From Bacteroidota bacterium (lineage in GTDB: Bacteria; Bacteroidota; Bacteroidia; SXHM01): DNA of 35,191 nucleotides. Each line of letters begins with the position of its first letter. Position 1 is the first letter of the stretch. A program made the position numbers and the translations under genes. Shown here in pieces: positions 16,973-24,404 of the stretch. The stretch is from contig CANKAM010000009.1 of assembly GCA_947479755.1 (NCBI GenBank), forward strand, positions 68,464-103,654, in the 5' to 3' direction. Below the pieces are notes generated by a model that did no database searches, was not told the DNA's origin, and saw nothing but the letters and a program-made list of their open reading frames with translations.

Positions 16973-18418
16973 ATGGCTACTAAAACAGCACCCGTTAAAC
17001 TTACCGAACAAAGAGAACACAGTTTCTTTAATGATGTACTACAATACTTTGACCGTGCTTCAGGTTATCTGAATCATCCGGCAGGTGTGTTAGAACAAAT
17101 AAAATATTGCAACAGCGTTTACCGCATGCGCTTCCCGGTAAAAGTTGACGGAAAAATAGAAGTAATAGAAGCTTATCGCGCAGAACACAGTCACCACAAA
17201 CTGCCTACCAAAGGCGGTATTCGTTACAGCATTCACGTAAATCAAGATGAAGTAATGGCACTGGCTGCTTTGATGACTTATAAATGTGCAATTGTTGATG
17301 TACCCTTCGGAGGTGCAAAAGGCGGAATAAAAGTAAGTCCTCGCAAAAGCACTCCCGAATTTATGGAAGCAGTTACAAGACGTTATACTGCCGAATTAAT
17401 CAAGAAGAATTTTATAGGTCCCGGCATTGATGTTCCTGCTCCCGACTATGGTTCAGGCGCTCGTGAAATGGCTTGGATTGCTGATACCTATTCAGCATTC
17501 TTTCCAACTGAATTAAATGCCATAGCGTGTGTTACCGGAAAACCATTAAGTCATGGCGGTATTCAGGGAAGAACAGAAGCAACAGGACTTGGCGTATATT
17601 ACGGATTGAAAGAAGCATTCAGCAAAAAAGAAGATGTAAAACAATGGGGCTTAACAACCGGGCTGGAAGGAAAAACTGTTGCCGTTCAGGGTTTAGGTAA
17701 TGTTGGTTACTACGCAGCAAAGTTTATGCATGAAGCAGGTGCAAAAGTTGTTGCCATTGCAGAATGGGATGCTACTGTTTACAGCGCAAAAGGAATTGAC
17801 CCCGACAAAATTTTAAAATTTAAAACTGAAACAGGCGGAATAAAAAATTTCCCGGGAGCAAAAACTATTCAGCCCAATACCGCGGCACTTGAAATTGAGT
17901 GCGACATACTTATTCCTGCCGCACTTGAGAACCAAATCCACTCAGGCAACGCAAAAAATATTAAAGCAAAAGTTATTGCAGAAGCTGCAAACGGACCTGT
18001 TACTCCCGAAGCTGAAAAAATTCTTCTGAAAAAAGGTGTTTACATTATTCCTGATATTTTCCTGAACGCAGGCGGTGTAACTGTTTCTTATTTCGAGTGG
18101 CTGAAGAACCTTTCACACGTGCGTTTCGGACGAATGGAAAAACGCTACGAGGCAAAAATGAATCACAACATTCTGGATACAATTGAACAGGCAACCGGTT
18201 CGCGCATTACCCGTGTTCAGAAAGATTTGATTGAACGCGGAGCTGATGAAAAAGACTTAGTATATTCAGGTTTGGAAGAAACAATGATTAACGCTTACAA
18301 CTCTATCCGCGACCGTTATAAAACCACTAAAGGAATGCCTGATTTGCGCACAGCTGCTTTTGCAACTGCAATTGACAAAGTGGCTATTTCATATCAGAAT
18401 TTGGGTATTTTCCCATAA
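16973..18418 (+). CDS. glutamate dehydrogenase, animal-type with short antenna
   Basis: This 481-residue Glu/Leu/Phe/Val dehydrogenase interconverts glutamate and 2-oxoglutarate plus ammonia. Visible parts are GYRAEHSxH-like [21 protein letters not shown] and the catalytic lysine region [46 protein letters not shown], the Rossmann motif [10 protein letters not shown] and [19 protein letters not shown] follow. The whole sequence reads very close to vertebrate GDH. Between [11 protein letters not shown] and SGLEETM it has a segment of about 45 residues where mammals have the longer antenna, so the antenna is present in shortened form. Coenzyme preference cannot be set by eye. It follows the TonB receptor by 19 bases and is closed by a strong terminator. 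Confidence 0.95.
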   Translation: MATKTAPVKLTEQREHSFFNDVLQYFDRASGYLNHPAGVLEQIKYCNSVYRMRFPVKVDGKIEVIEAYRAEHSHHKLPTKGGIRYSIHVNQDEVMALAALMTYKCAIVDVPFGGAKGGIKVSPRKSTPEFMEAVTRRYTAELIKKNFIGPGIDVPAPDYGSGAREMAWIADTYSAFFPTELNAIACVTGKPLSHGGIQGRTEATGLGVYYGLKEAFSKKEDVKQWGLTTGLEGKTVAVQGLGNVGYYAAKFMHEAGAKVVAIAEWDATVYSAKGIDPDKILKFKTETGGIKNFPGAKTIQPNTAALEIECDILIPAALENQIHSGNAKNIKAKVIAEAANGPVTPEAEKILLKKGVYIIPDIFLNAGGVTVSYFEWLKNLSHVRFGRMEKRYEAKMNHNILDTIEQATGSRITRVQKDLIERGADEKDLVYSGLEETMINAYNSIRDRYKTTKGMPDLRTAAFATAIDKVAISYQNLGIFP

Positions 18419-18438
18419 TCTTTTTTGTTTGACACAAT

Positions 18439-18480
18439 ACAACCCCGCCCGGCAAATGTTTGGCGGGGTTGTTTGTTTTA
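18439..18480 (+). terminator. Rho-independent terminator after glutamate dehydrogenase
   Basis: ACAACCCCGCC (18439-18449) and GGCGGGGTTGT (18462-18472) form a perfect 11-bp GC-rich stem with a 12-base loop, followed by the T-rich tract TTGTTTTA. It lies 20 bases after the stop of the dehydrogenase gene and before nadE. Confidence 0.88.
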
Positions 18481-18508
18481 AACCTATTTTTACTTCGCAA
18501 TTATATCT

Positions 18509-20140
18509 ATGAAAATAGCACTCGCACAACTCAATTACCACATCGGTAATTTTGAAAGCAACACCGAAAAAATAATCTCCGCTATTGATAAAGCAAAAGC
18601 TGAAGGTGCAGAGTTAGTAGTGTTTGCTGAGCTTTCGGTTTGCGGTTATCCACCACGCGATTTTCTTGAATTCAAAAGTTTTATTGAAGAATGCGACAAA
18701 AGTATTGCGGAAATTGCTTTTGTCTGCAAAGGTATTGCAGCCATTGTGGGTGCACCATCTTCCAATCCAAACATCCACGGAAAAAATCTTTTCAACTCAG
18801 CTTATTTTCTCGCTGAAGGAAAAGTAGAAAAAATAATTTCCAAAGCGCTTTTGCCTACTTATGATGTGTTTGATGAATACCGTTATTTCGAACCATCTCG
18901 CAAGTTTGAAGTAGTTGAATTTAAAGGCGAACGCATTGCTTTAACTATATGCGAAGACATTTGGGATATTGAACAAGACCCGATGTATGTGGTAAATCCT
19001 ATGGATGAACTGGCAAAGCAAAAACCAACGTTGATGGTGAATATTGCTGCCTCACCTTTTGATTACAATCATGCTGAAGAGCGCAGAAAAGTAATGCGCT
19101 ACAATGCTGAAAAGTATAAACTGCCTTTGTTTTATGTGAACCATATTGGCGCACAAACCGAACTGATTTTTGATGGCGGCAGCATGGTTACCGATAACAG
19201 CGGGAACATTGTTGAAGAACTGAATTACTTCAAAGATGATTTCAGAATTTTTGACACCGGAAAATTAAATTTTGAAAAAAAATTACACAAAACTGACTCT
19301 AAAATTGAGCGCATTCACGATGCGCTGGTGCTTGGCATTCGCGACTACTTCGGAAAAATGGGTTTCAGTAAGGCTATTCTCGGATTGAGTGGTGGAATTG
19401 ATTCTGCGGTGGTATTGGCGCTGGCTTCACGTGCGTTAGGGAAAGAAAATGTAAGCGTGCTTTTATTGCCTTCGCAATTTTCATCAGACCATTCTATTTC
19501 CGATTCAGAAGAAATGTGCAAACGATTGGGAACAACGTATCACATCATCGGAATTAAGGAAGCTTTTTCTGTCATTGAAAACAAACTGAAACCGATTTTT
19601 GCAGGAATGCCTTTTGATGTTGCTGAAGAAAATATTCAGGCGCGCATACGCGGTGTTTTGCTGATGGCAATGACCAACAAATTCGGAAGTATTTTATTAA
19701 ACACAACCAATAAAAGCGAAGCTGCCGTTGGTTACGGAACTCTTTATGGAGACATGAATGGAGGACTTTCCATTTTGGGCGATGTCTATAAAACGCAGGT
19801 TTATGCATTAGCAAACCACATCAACAAATTGGATAATTGCATTCCCGAAAATATTATGACCAAAGCACCTTCAGCCGAGTTGCGCGAAAATCAAAAGGAT
19901 TCCGACTCGCTTCCCGACTACTCTGTTCTTGACGAAATCCTTTTTGACTACATCGAAAAACACCTTGGTCCAAAAGAGCTGATTGCAAAAGGCTATGAAG
20001 AAAAACTAGTGATGCGTATTTTGAAAATGGTAAACACCACTGAATACAAGCGTCACCAGCTTCCTCCTGTTTTGCGTATTTCTCCTAAAGCATTTGGTGT
20101 TGGTCGCAGAATGCCGATTGTGGGGAAATACCTTTCTTAA
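18509..20140 (+). CDS. nadE: glutamine-dependent NAD+ synthetase
   Basis: The protein has 543 residues with two domains. The N-terminal nitrilase-type glutaminase domain has the Glu-Lys-Cys triad at Glu41 (VVFAELSVCGYPPRD), Lys112 (KALLPTYDVFDEYRYF) and Cys148 (LTICEDIWD). The C-terminal NAD synthetase domain has the ATP-pyrophosphatase loop LGLSGGIDSA (SGGIDS at 294-299) and NTTNKSEAAVGYGTLYGDMNGG. The enzyme amidates nicotinic acid adenine dinucleotide using glutamine-derived ammonia, the last step of NAD synthesis. It has its own transcription unit behind the terminator at 18439-18480. Its stop lies 4 bases from the stop of the convergent photolyase gene. Confidence 0.97.
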   Translation: MKIALAQLNYHIGNFESNTEKIISAIDKAKAEGAELVVFAELSVCGYPPRDFLEFKSFIEECDKSIAEIAFVCKGIAAIVGAPSSNPNIHGKNLFNSAYFLAEGKVEKIISKALLPTYDVFDEYRYFEPSRKFEVVEFKGERIALTICEDIWDIEQDPMYVVNPMDELAKQKPTLMVNIAASPFDYNHAEERRKVMRYNAEKYKLPLFYVNHIGAQTELIFDGGSMVTDNSGNIVEELNYFKDDFRIFDTGKLNFEKKLHKTDSKIERIHDALVLGIRDYFGKMGFSKAILGLSGGIDSAVVLALASRALGKENVSVLLLPSQFSSDHSISDSEEMCKRLGTTYHIIGIKEAFSVIENKLKPIFAGMPFDVAEENIQARIRGVLLMAMTNKFGSILLNTTNKSEAAVGYGTLYGDMNGGLSILGDVYKTQVYALANHINKLDNCIPENIMTKAPSAELRENQKDSDSLPDYSVLDEILFDYIEKHLGPKELIAKGYEEKLVMRILKMVNTTEYKRHQLPPVLRISPKAFGVGRRMPIVGKYLS

Positions 20141-20144
20141 AAAA

Positions 20145-21467
20145 TCAGACAGGAACTTCTTCGCGACTCAGCGCAACTTTATAGGCTTGCAGTACACGGT
20201 TGCGGGCAAACACATGTTCAACAATCGGCTGCGAATATTTTGAAGTGCCAAATTCAGGCACCCACTTTTTTATATAAACAAAGTCAGGATCAAATTTCTT
20301 CTGTTGTTCGGTTGGATTAAAAACACGGAAATAGGGAGCAGCATCACAACCGCAACCTGCAGCCCACTGCCAGTTTCCGTTGTTGGATGCTAACTCAAAG
20401 TCTAATAATTTTTCTGCAAAATAAGCTTCTCCCCATCGCCAGTCTATTAGCAAATGTTTGGTTAAAAAACTTGCCACAACCATACGCACACGATTGTGCA
20501 TTAAACCTGTGGCATTAAGTTCACGCATGCCTGCATCAACCATCGGGTAACCGGTTTTGCCTTCACACCATGCCTGAAAATGTTGTTCGTTATTGGTCCA
20601 TTCTATTCCATCGTAATCTTTTTTGAACGCATTATTTACAAGCCGAGGAAAGTGCCACAAAATCATTTGGAAAAATTCGCGCCAGATCAATTCATTCAAA
20701 AATTGTTCGTTGTTATTTTTCGCCAGAGCAACCATCTCGCGAACACTTACCGTCCCGAAACGAAGATGAACACTGATGTTTGATGTTCCGGCAACAGAGG
20801 GCGTGTTTCGTGTATCATGATAATTTTTCAGCAACCCTTCATTCAATCTTGCAGGCGGAACTTCAATTCCTGATTGCTCAAAGGTGAGTTCTTCCAACGA
20901 AGGTTTATGAAAAGGTGGAATTTTCACCAAATTATTTAGCAGCTTTTCAGAAGGGTAATCTCCTGCGGATAAATTTGCATACGCTGCTTTCCAACGAACC
21001 GAATAAGGTGTAAAAACAGTGTAGGGCTTTCCATCAGGCTTCATTACCTCATCTTTTTCAAAAATCACATGGTCCTTAAATGTGTGGAAAGCAACACCAT
21101 TTTCTGAAAGCAACTGTGAGATTTTTGCGTCTCTTTCCTTAGCGTATGGTTCGTAATCGCGATTAGTATAAACAGCAGATATCTTGTATTTATCAATCAG
21201 CCGTTTAAAAGCCATTTCGGTGCTTCCATAAATTATTTTCAGTGAGCTTCCTTGCTTTTCAAATTCGTCTTTGAGCTTTGAAAGTTGAGCATGAATAAAC
21301 TCAACGCGTGCATCTTTTTTATTCTCGAGTTGCGCAAGTATCTCGGTATCAAAAATAAAAATTGGCAAAACATTCCCTCCGTTTTTCAGAGCATGAAAAA
21401 ATCCGCAATTGTCGTGCAACCGCAGGTCTCTTCTGAACCAGAAAATGTTAACCGTAGTATTAGGCAT
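20145..21467 (-). CDS. phr: deoxyribodipyrimidine photolyase (cryptochrome/photolyase family)
   Basis: The protein has 440 residues, typical for a class I CPD photolyase. The N-terminal antenna domain begins VNIFWFRRDLRLHDN. The FAD-binding C-terminal part has FLNELIWREFFQMILWHFPR, GYPMVDAGMRELNATGLMHNRVRM and WRWGEAYFAEKLLDFELASN, followed by NGNWQWAAGCGCDAAPYFRV and FNPTEQQKKFDPD. The enzyme repairs UV-induced cyclobutane dimers using light. The ATG shares its A with the TAA of the upstream sigma-factor gene (TAATG), so the two are translationally coupled. Together with the CarH-like regulator further upstream this suggests light-controlled expression. It could instead be a DASH-type cryptochrome, but the FAD-domain wording is closer to CPD photolyases. 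Confidence 0.95.
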   Translation of the reverse strand: MPNTTVNIFWFRRDLRLHDNCGFFHALKNGGNVLPIFIFDTEILAQLENKKDARVEFIHAQLSKLKDEFEKQGSSLKIIYGSTEMAFKRLIDKYKISAVYTNRDYEPYAKERDAKISQLLSENGVAFHTFKDHVIFEKDEVMKPDGKPYTVFTPYSVRWKAAYANLSAGDYPSEKLLNNLVKIPPFHKPSLEELTFEQSGIEVPPARLNEGLLKNYHDTRNTPSVAGTSNISVHLRFGTVSVREMVALAKNNNEQFLNELIWREFFQMILWHFPRLVNNAFKKDYDGIEWTNNEQHFQAWCEGKTGYPMVDAGMRELNATGLMHNRVRMVVASFLTKHLLIDWRWGEAYFAEKLLDFELASNNGNWQWAAGCGCDAAPYFRVFNPTEQQKKFDPDFVYIKKWVPEFGTSKYSQPIVEHVFARNRVLQAYKVALSREEVPV

Positions 21468-21976
21468 TAGTTATTCTTGTAGTCCTTAAAATATTCCATC
21501 AGAATTTTGCGAGCTATGAAAATGCGGCTTTTCACAGTTCCCATTGGGATACCAAGTTTTTCGGCAATCTCTTCGTATTTATAACCATCAACGTGCATCA
21601 TAAATGGAATGCGATATTGCTCTTCCAGTTTATTAATACCTGCATGAATTTCTTTTTCGGCTAAACGTGATGTTGGCGAAGTAAAACCAGAATCCTGAGG
21701 CATGTTTAAATAAAACAAGTCTTTGGTATTGTCGAATAATTCGCCAGAACGTTGTTGTCTGCGATAGTTATTAATGAAGGTGTTCTTCATTATCGTATGC
21801 ATCCATGCCGAAAGGTTGGTGCTGTCGGTAAATTTTTCGCGGTAGGTAAGTGCTTTTACAATTGTATCTTGTAAAAGATCGTTCGCATCTTCCATGTCTG
21901 CGGTGAGTTTCAGCGCAAAATATTTTAGCTTGTTACTAAGGAATGATACCTGGGTGTTAAATTCGATTGCTGTCAT
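21467..21976 (-). CDS. ECF-type RNA polymerase sigma factor
   Basis: This 169-residue sigma-70 family protein has region 2 with LKYFALKLTADMEDANDLLQDTIVKALTYREKF and LSAWMHTIMKNTFINNYRRQ. Region 4 contains LEEQYRIPFMMHVDGYKYEE and IAEKLGIPMGTVKSRIFIAR, a helix-turn-helix for -35 recognition. I start it at the ATG of MTAIEFNTQV (21974-21976). The frame stays open to a TTG at 22000, but that codon lies inside an exact -7 promoter element. No anti-sigma gene is adjacent; the next gene, overlapping by one base, is the photolyase. Closely similar sigma factors occur near carotenoid genes in Bacteroidota, so a role in light or oxidative stress response is a reasonable inference. Confidence 0.93.
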   Translation of the reverse strand: MTAIEFNTQVSFLSNKLKYFALKLTADMEDANDLLQDTIVKALTYREKFTDSTNLSAWMHTIMKNTFINNYRRQQRSGELFDNTKDLFYLNMPQDSGFTSPTSRLAEKEIHAGINKLEEQYRIPFMMHVDGYKYEEIAEKLGIPMGTVKSRIFIARKILMEYFKDYKNN

Positions 21977-21997
21977 GGTTTGTTTGTTTTTATGGCA

Positions 21998-22005
21998 CAA
22001 ACGTA
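21998..22005 (-). promoter_or_regulatory. Bacteroidota -7 element of the sigma/photolyase operon
   Basis: On the minus strand TACGTTTG exactly fits TAnnTTTG and lies 21 bases before the ATG at 21976. A TTG occurs about 10 bases further upstream, closer than the standard -33 position, so the promoter may be atypical and activator-dependent. It overlaps the alternative TTG start at 22000, which argues for the downstream ATG. Confidence 0.5.
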
Positions 22006-22137
22006 ATGCATGTTACAACACTATGTTTAATATTTTCGACAATTTGTTAAACAAAATAGTAAAAAGAGCAAATTTATATTGAAATGTTAAATAATTTTAA
22101 CACTTAAAATCCGATGAAAGGTAAAATGTGGGTGTTT

Positions 22138-23022
22138 CTAGTTCTTTATTCCTTGTAGCAAAGAATAAATGTCTGCTACACTGCTAATGCAATGTACATT
22201 TTTGAGAGCCACAAAATCAACATCGCAGGTTTGCATACCAGCAATATATACAGGGAGGACTTTACAGGTTTGGCACAAATCCTTTAAATAATCATGAATT
22301 CCGCCTTCAATAGGTGATGTTATATAGGTAAGAAGATAGTCAGGCTTCCTGGTATCCAGAGCATCCGTAAGATATTTATTTGGCATAGATTGTCCCAGAT
22401 AAATAACCTTATGGCCATTCTTTCTTAATATGTACTTAGTAAAGAGTAATCCAATTTCATGCATTTCGCCATCAGGCAAAAAAAGAAGAAAAGATTTAGC
22501 GCCTTTAGTTTCATCTTTTGGCAACCTGTCAATTGCAACTATAATCTTACGCCTGATAAGGTTAGAAATAAAGTGCTCTTGTGCAGGTGTTACATTTCCG
22601 GTTTGCCAAAGCAGTCCTACTTTGTCAAAGAATGGATAAACCACTTGAAGCATCGCATCTTCAAAACCATCTTTTAAAATCTGGTTGTCAAGGTGCTGTT
22701 CAAATTTTTCCTCACTCATTTCAATCATTGCAACAACCAGCTGCTCAATCTGAGCATCGTAGCTTTTGTCTCCGGAAGCCACTTTTTCAACTTCTGTGCA
22801 GATATCACTTTCACTAAGGCCTGCAATTTTAGAAATCTTGTAACCGTGATTGTTTAACAACGAAATATTGAGCAATTTTTTCAGTTGCTCATCATTGTAA
22901 TATCTGAAATTGGTTTCGGTGCGGCTGGGCTCAATGATTTTGAAACGCTTTTCCCAGATACGAATTGTATGCGCCTTTACTCCTGAGAGTTTTTCAAGAT
23001 CGTTAATTGAATAATTTCCCAT
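22138..23022 (-). CDS. MerR-family regulator with cobalamin-binding domain, CarH/LitR-like
   Basis: The protein has 294 residues. The N-terminal MerR helix-turn-helix reads YSINDLEKLSGVKAHTIRIW then EKRFKIIEPSRTETNFRYY. The middle is a helical bundle with Trp139, Glu149 and His150 in the arrangement W-x9-EH (LLWQTGNVTPAQEH), matching Trp131, Glu141 and His142 of Thermus CarH. The C-terminal B12-binding fold has E-x-H-x-x-G at Glu186-His188-Gly191 (GEMHEIG), the site of the axial histidine. CarH proteins bind adenosylcobalamin in the dark, repress light-induced genes and release DNA after photolysis. The downstream sigma/photolyase operon on the same strand is the natural target. The C-terminal part reads through GQSMPNKYL to DIYSLLQGIKN. 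Cobalamin binding and light sensing are inferred. Confidence 0.88.
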   Translation of the reverse strand: MGNYSINDLEKLSGVKAHTIRIWEKRFKIIEPSRTETNFRYYNDEQLKKLLNISLLNNHGYKISKIAGLSESDICTEVEKVASGDKSYDAQIEQLVVAMIEMSEEKFEQHLDNQILKDGFEDAMLQVVYPFFDKVGLLWQTGNVTPAQEHFISNLIRRKIIVAIDRLPKDETKGAKSFLLFLPDGEMHEIGLLFTKYILRKNGHKVIYLGQSMPNKYLTDALDTRKPDYLLTYITSPIEGGIHDYLKDLCQTCKVLPVYIAGMQTCDVDFVALKNVHCISSVADIYSLLQGIKN

Positions 23023-23048
23023 AGTATATGATAGAGCAATAATACAAA

Positions 23049-23121
23049 CAAAGTTGCGTATTGTTTAAAGTTTAGCGTTTTTTTTAGAACAAAGTTAGCT
23101 AAGAAAAAATGTAGCAAAGTT
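23049..23121. promoter_or_regulatory. AAAGTT repeat cluster in the divergent carH-like/lipoprotein spacer
   Basis: AAAGTT occurs at 23050, 23067, 23091 and 23116, three times as CAAAGTT. The intervals are 17, 24 and 25 bases. The cluster lies between the CarH-like gene (minus) and the lipoprotein gene (plus). MerR-type cobalamin repressors bind repeated sites near their own promoters, so this is a candidate operator region. The AT-rich composition makes chance repeats plausible. Confidence 0.3.
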
Positions 23122-23208
23122 TAAAAAGGATAAAATCACTTTGTGTTCTTTGCATAAAACCTTGTACACTTTGCGGTTAAATTGCCAGATTTGCAAAAAC
23201 TTACTTCT

Positions 23209-23655
23209 ATGATTCGTTTCTCCATTCTGTTTAGTGTATTTCTGCTTAGCTCCTGCATTTCGTACAAACCTGTTATGATTACATCAATAAAAGATGTCAA
23301 AACTGCCAATATTTCGGGTGAAAAAGTAGAACTTGCTTTTAATCTTGAAATAGATAATCCCAACGGGTTTAAAATTGTATTGAAGCAATACGATATGGAT
23401 GTGATGCTTAATGAGAAAGGGTTGGGCAAGGCCAGTTCAAGCGAAAAGATTGTAATAAAACGTAAATCAAAAGAAACACACCCGTTTAAGCTGAGTGCCA
23501 GTTACAAAGACTTTATGAGTGCAACGGTAACGGGTTTAGGTGCTCTTTTAAATAAAGAACCTGTTACCTTTAAAGTAAAAGGCGCTATCAGTGGCCGGAT
23601 ATGGTGGTTTAAAAAAAATATTCCGATAGAAACCACTCAGAAAATCAAGTTGTAG
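23209..23655 (+). CDS. LEA14-like (LEA type 2) lipoprotein
   Basis: From the ATG at 23209 the product has 148 residues: MIRFSILFSVFLLSSC is a lipoprotein signal peptide with lipobox LSSC. The mature part contains VELAFNLEIDNPNGFKIVLK and a beta-rich sequence (WHy/LEA14 domain), where the DNPN motif opens the immunoglobulin-like fold. The middle FKLSASYKDFMS and the end FKVKGAISGRIWWFKKNIPI are consistent with this fold. I prefer this start to the TTG 27 bases upstream, which would put nine residues before the signal peptide. It probably sits in the periplasmic leaflet of a membrane. Function of bacterial members is poorly defined, often linked to stress. It diverges from the CarH-like gene. 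Confidence 0.85.
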   Translation: MIRFSILFSVFLLSSCISYKPVMITSIKDVKTANISGEKVELAFNLEIDNPNGFKIVLKQYDMDVMLNEKGLGKASSSEKIVIKRKSKETHPFKLSASYKDFMSATVTGLGALLNKEPVTFKVKGAISGRIWWFKKNIPIETTQKIKL

Positions 23656-23709
23656 TAGGGTTTTAGAACTGCCGTTAATCGAAAAAACGAATTATTTTTG
23701 CTTTACCTA

Positions 23710-23740
23710 TTGACTTTGGTCGAAGGATAGCTTATATTTG
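23710..23740 (+). promoter_or_regulatory. well-formed Bacteroidota promoter of the MurD-like gene
   Basis: TTG (23710-23712) and TATATTTG (23733-23740) match the -33 and -7 consensus with a 20-base spacer; the -7 element is an exact TAnnTTTG. The start codon lies at 23819, giving a leader of about 70 bases that includes the stem-loop at 23757-23780. The spacer contains the 12-mer GTCGAAGGATAG, the inverse of a segment of the dispersed repeat at 11585-11596. Confidence 0.6.
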
Positions 23741-23756
23741 TATATTAATTAAAGGT

Positions 23757-23780
23757 ATTCGTCTACAAAAAAAGACGAAT
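23757..23780 (+). promoter_or_regulatory. stem-loop in the leader of the MurD-like gene
   Basis: ATTCGTCT (23757-23764) and AGACGAAT (23773-23780) form an 8-bp perfect stem with an A-rich 8-base loop. It is not followed by a T tract, so it is not a terminator. Its place between the promoter and the start codon suggests mRNA stability or translational control, but nothing more specific can be said. Confidence 0.4.
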
Positions 23781-23818
23781 TCGTGACTAACGATTAATCC
23801 TTAATACAGTACATAAAT

Positions 23819-24358
23819 ATGGACGAATCATTTGATCTTACTTCGGCACGTGGCATGAAAGTTCCTTTCATTGAAGATGACAAGGATTTTATGGAAATAC
23901 GTAAAGATATTATCCGCGAAAGCCTTTCGGATATTTATGACAAAACCTTCAATTTTGAAACCATTGCCACTATAAAAGGTGTGGACTATGTAAACGATGC
24001 ACATGCAATGACTGTTGACAGCACAGGGGCTTCTCTTTTACGTTGTTACAAGCCTGTAACCTGGATTGTTGCCGAGCCCCATAACTACTCAGAACTTGCC
24101 GGAATCTCGGAGATAGTGGAAGAAAAAGTGACTGCTATTATTTGTCTTGGCGAGAATGTGAACGAAATATTTAACGCCTTTGGAACTGCAAAAGCTCAGT
24201 TGTATTTGAATGCCGAAAACATGGAAGAAGCATTAAAAATTGCTTCGATGATTACAAGACCGGGCGAACTGGTGCTGTTTTCACCGGCTTCGGATAATGT
24301 GGAAAAAAATGCAGGGAAAGAGTTTAACAGGGCGGTGAGAGCTTTAAAGAATAAATAG
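23819..24358 (+). CDS. stand-alone MurD C-terminal-domain homologue
   Basis: This 179-residue protein has an N-terminal segment (1-45, MDESFDLTSARGMKVPFIED) without a recognisable fold. From about residue 46 it reads like domain 3 of MurD. It runs ATIKGVDYVNDAHAMTVDST (MurD: GVxFxNDSKATNxxST), then KPVTWIVAEPHNYS (MurD: PVVWIAGGxDKGxDY). Next come VEEKVTAIICLGEN, MEEALKIASMITRPGELVLFSPAS and GKEFNRAVRAL. The central ATP-binding and N-terminal UDP-binding domains are absent. Ligand residues are changed: the Lys of DSKATN is His here and the SPACASFD loop is SPASDNVE. It is therefore unlikely to be an active UDP-MurNAc-Ala:D-Glu ligase and could be a regulator or interaction partner of the Mur pathway. 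It has its own good promoter, so it does not look like mere debris. Confidence 0.78.
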   Translation: MDESFDLTSARGMKVPFIEDDKDFMEIRKDIIRESLSDIYDKTFNFETIATIKGVDYVNDAHAMTVDSTGASLLRCYKPVTWIVAEPHNYSELAGISEIVEEKVTAIICLGENVNEIFNAFGTAKAQLYLNAENMEEALKIASMITRPGELVLFSPASDNVEKNAGKEFNRAVRALKNK

Positions 24359-24364
24359 CAAAGG

Positions 24365-24390
24365 CCCTTCGACTAAGCTCAGGGTGACAC
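24365..24390. repeat. second copy of the CTTCGACT..GCTCAGG dispersed repeat
   Basis: CCCTTCGACTAAGCTCAGGG followed by TGACAC lies between the converging ends of the MurD-like and aldehyde dehydrogenase genes. It shares CCTTCGACTA.GCTCAGG with the copy at 11577-11620. It is short and has no coding content. Confidence 0.6.
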
Positions 24391-24404
24391 CCGACCAACA
24401 AATT

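Noticed and set aside
21977-22000. 8-codon upstream extension of the sigma factor from a TTG
   Set aside because: The TTG lies inside the exact -7 element TACGTTTG, so it would not be transcribed.
24359-24404. possible terminator between the MurD-like and aldehyde dehydrogenase genes
   Set aside because: Only the short dispersed repeat is present; it forms no strong hairpin and has no T tract.
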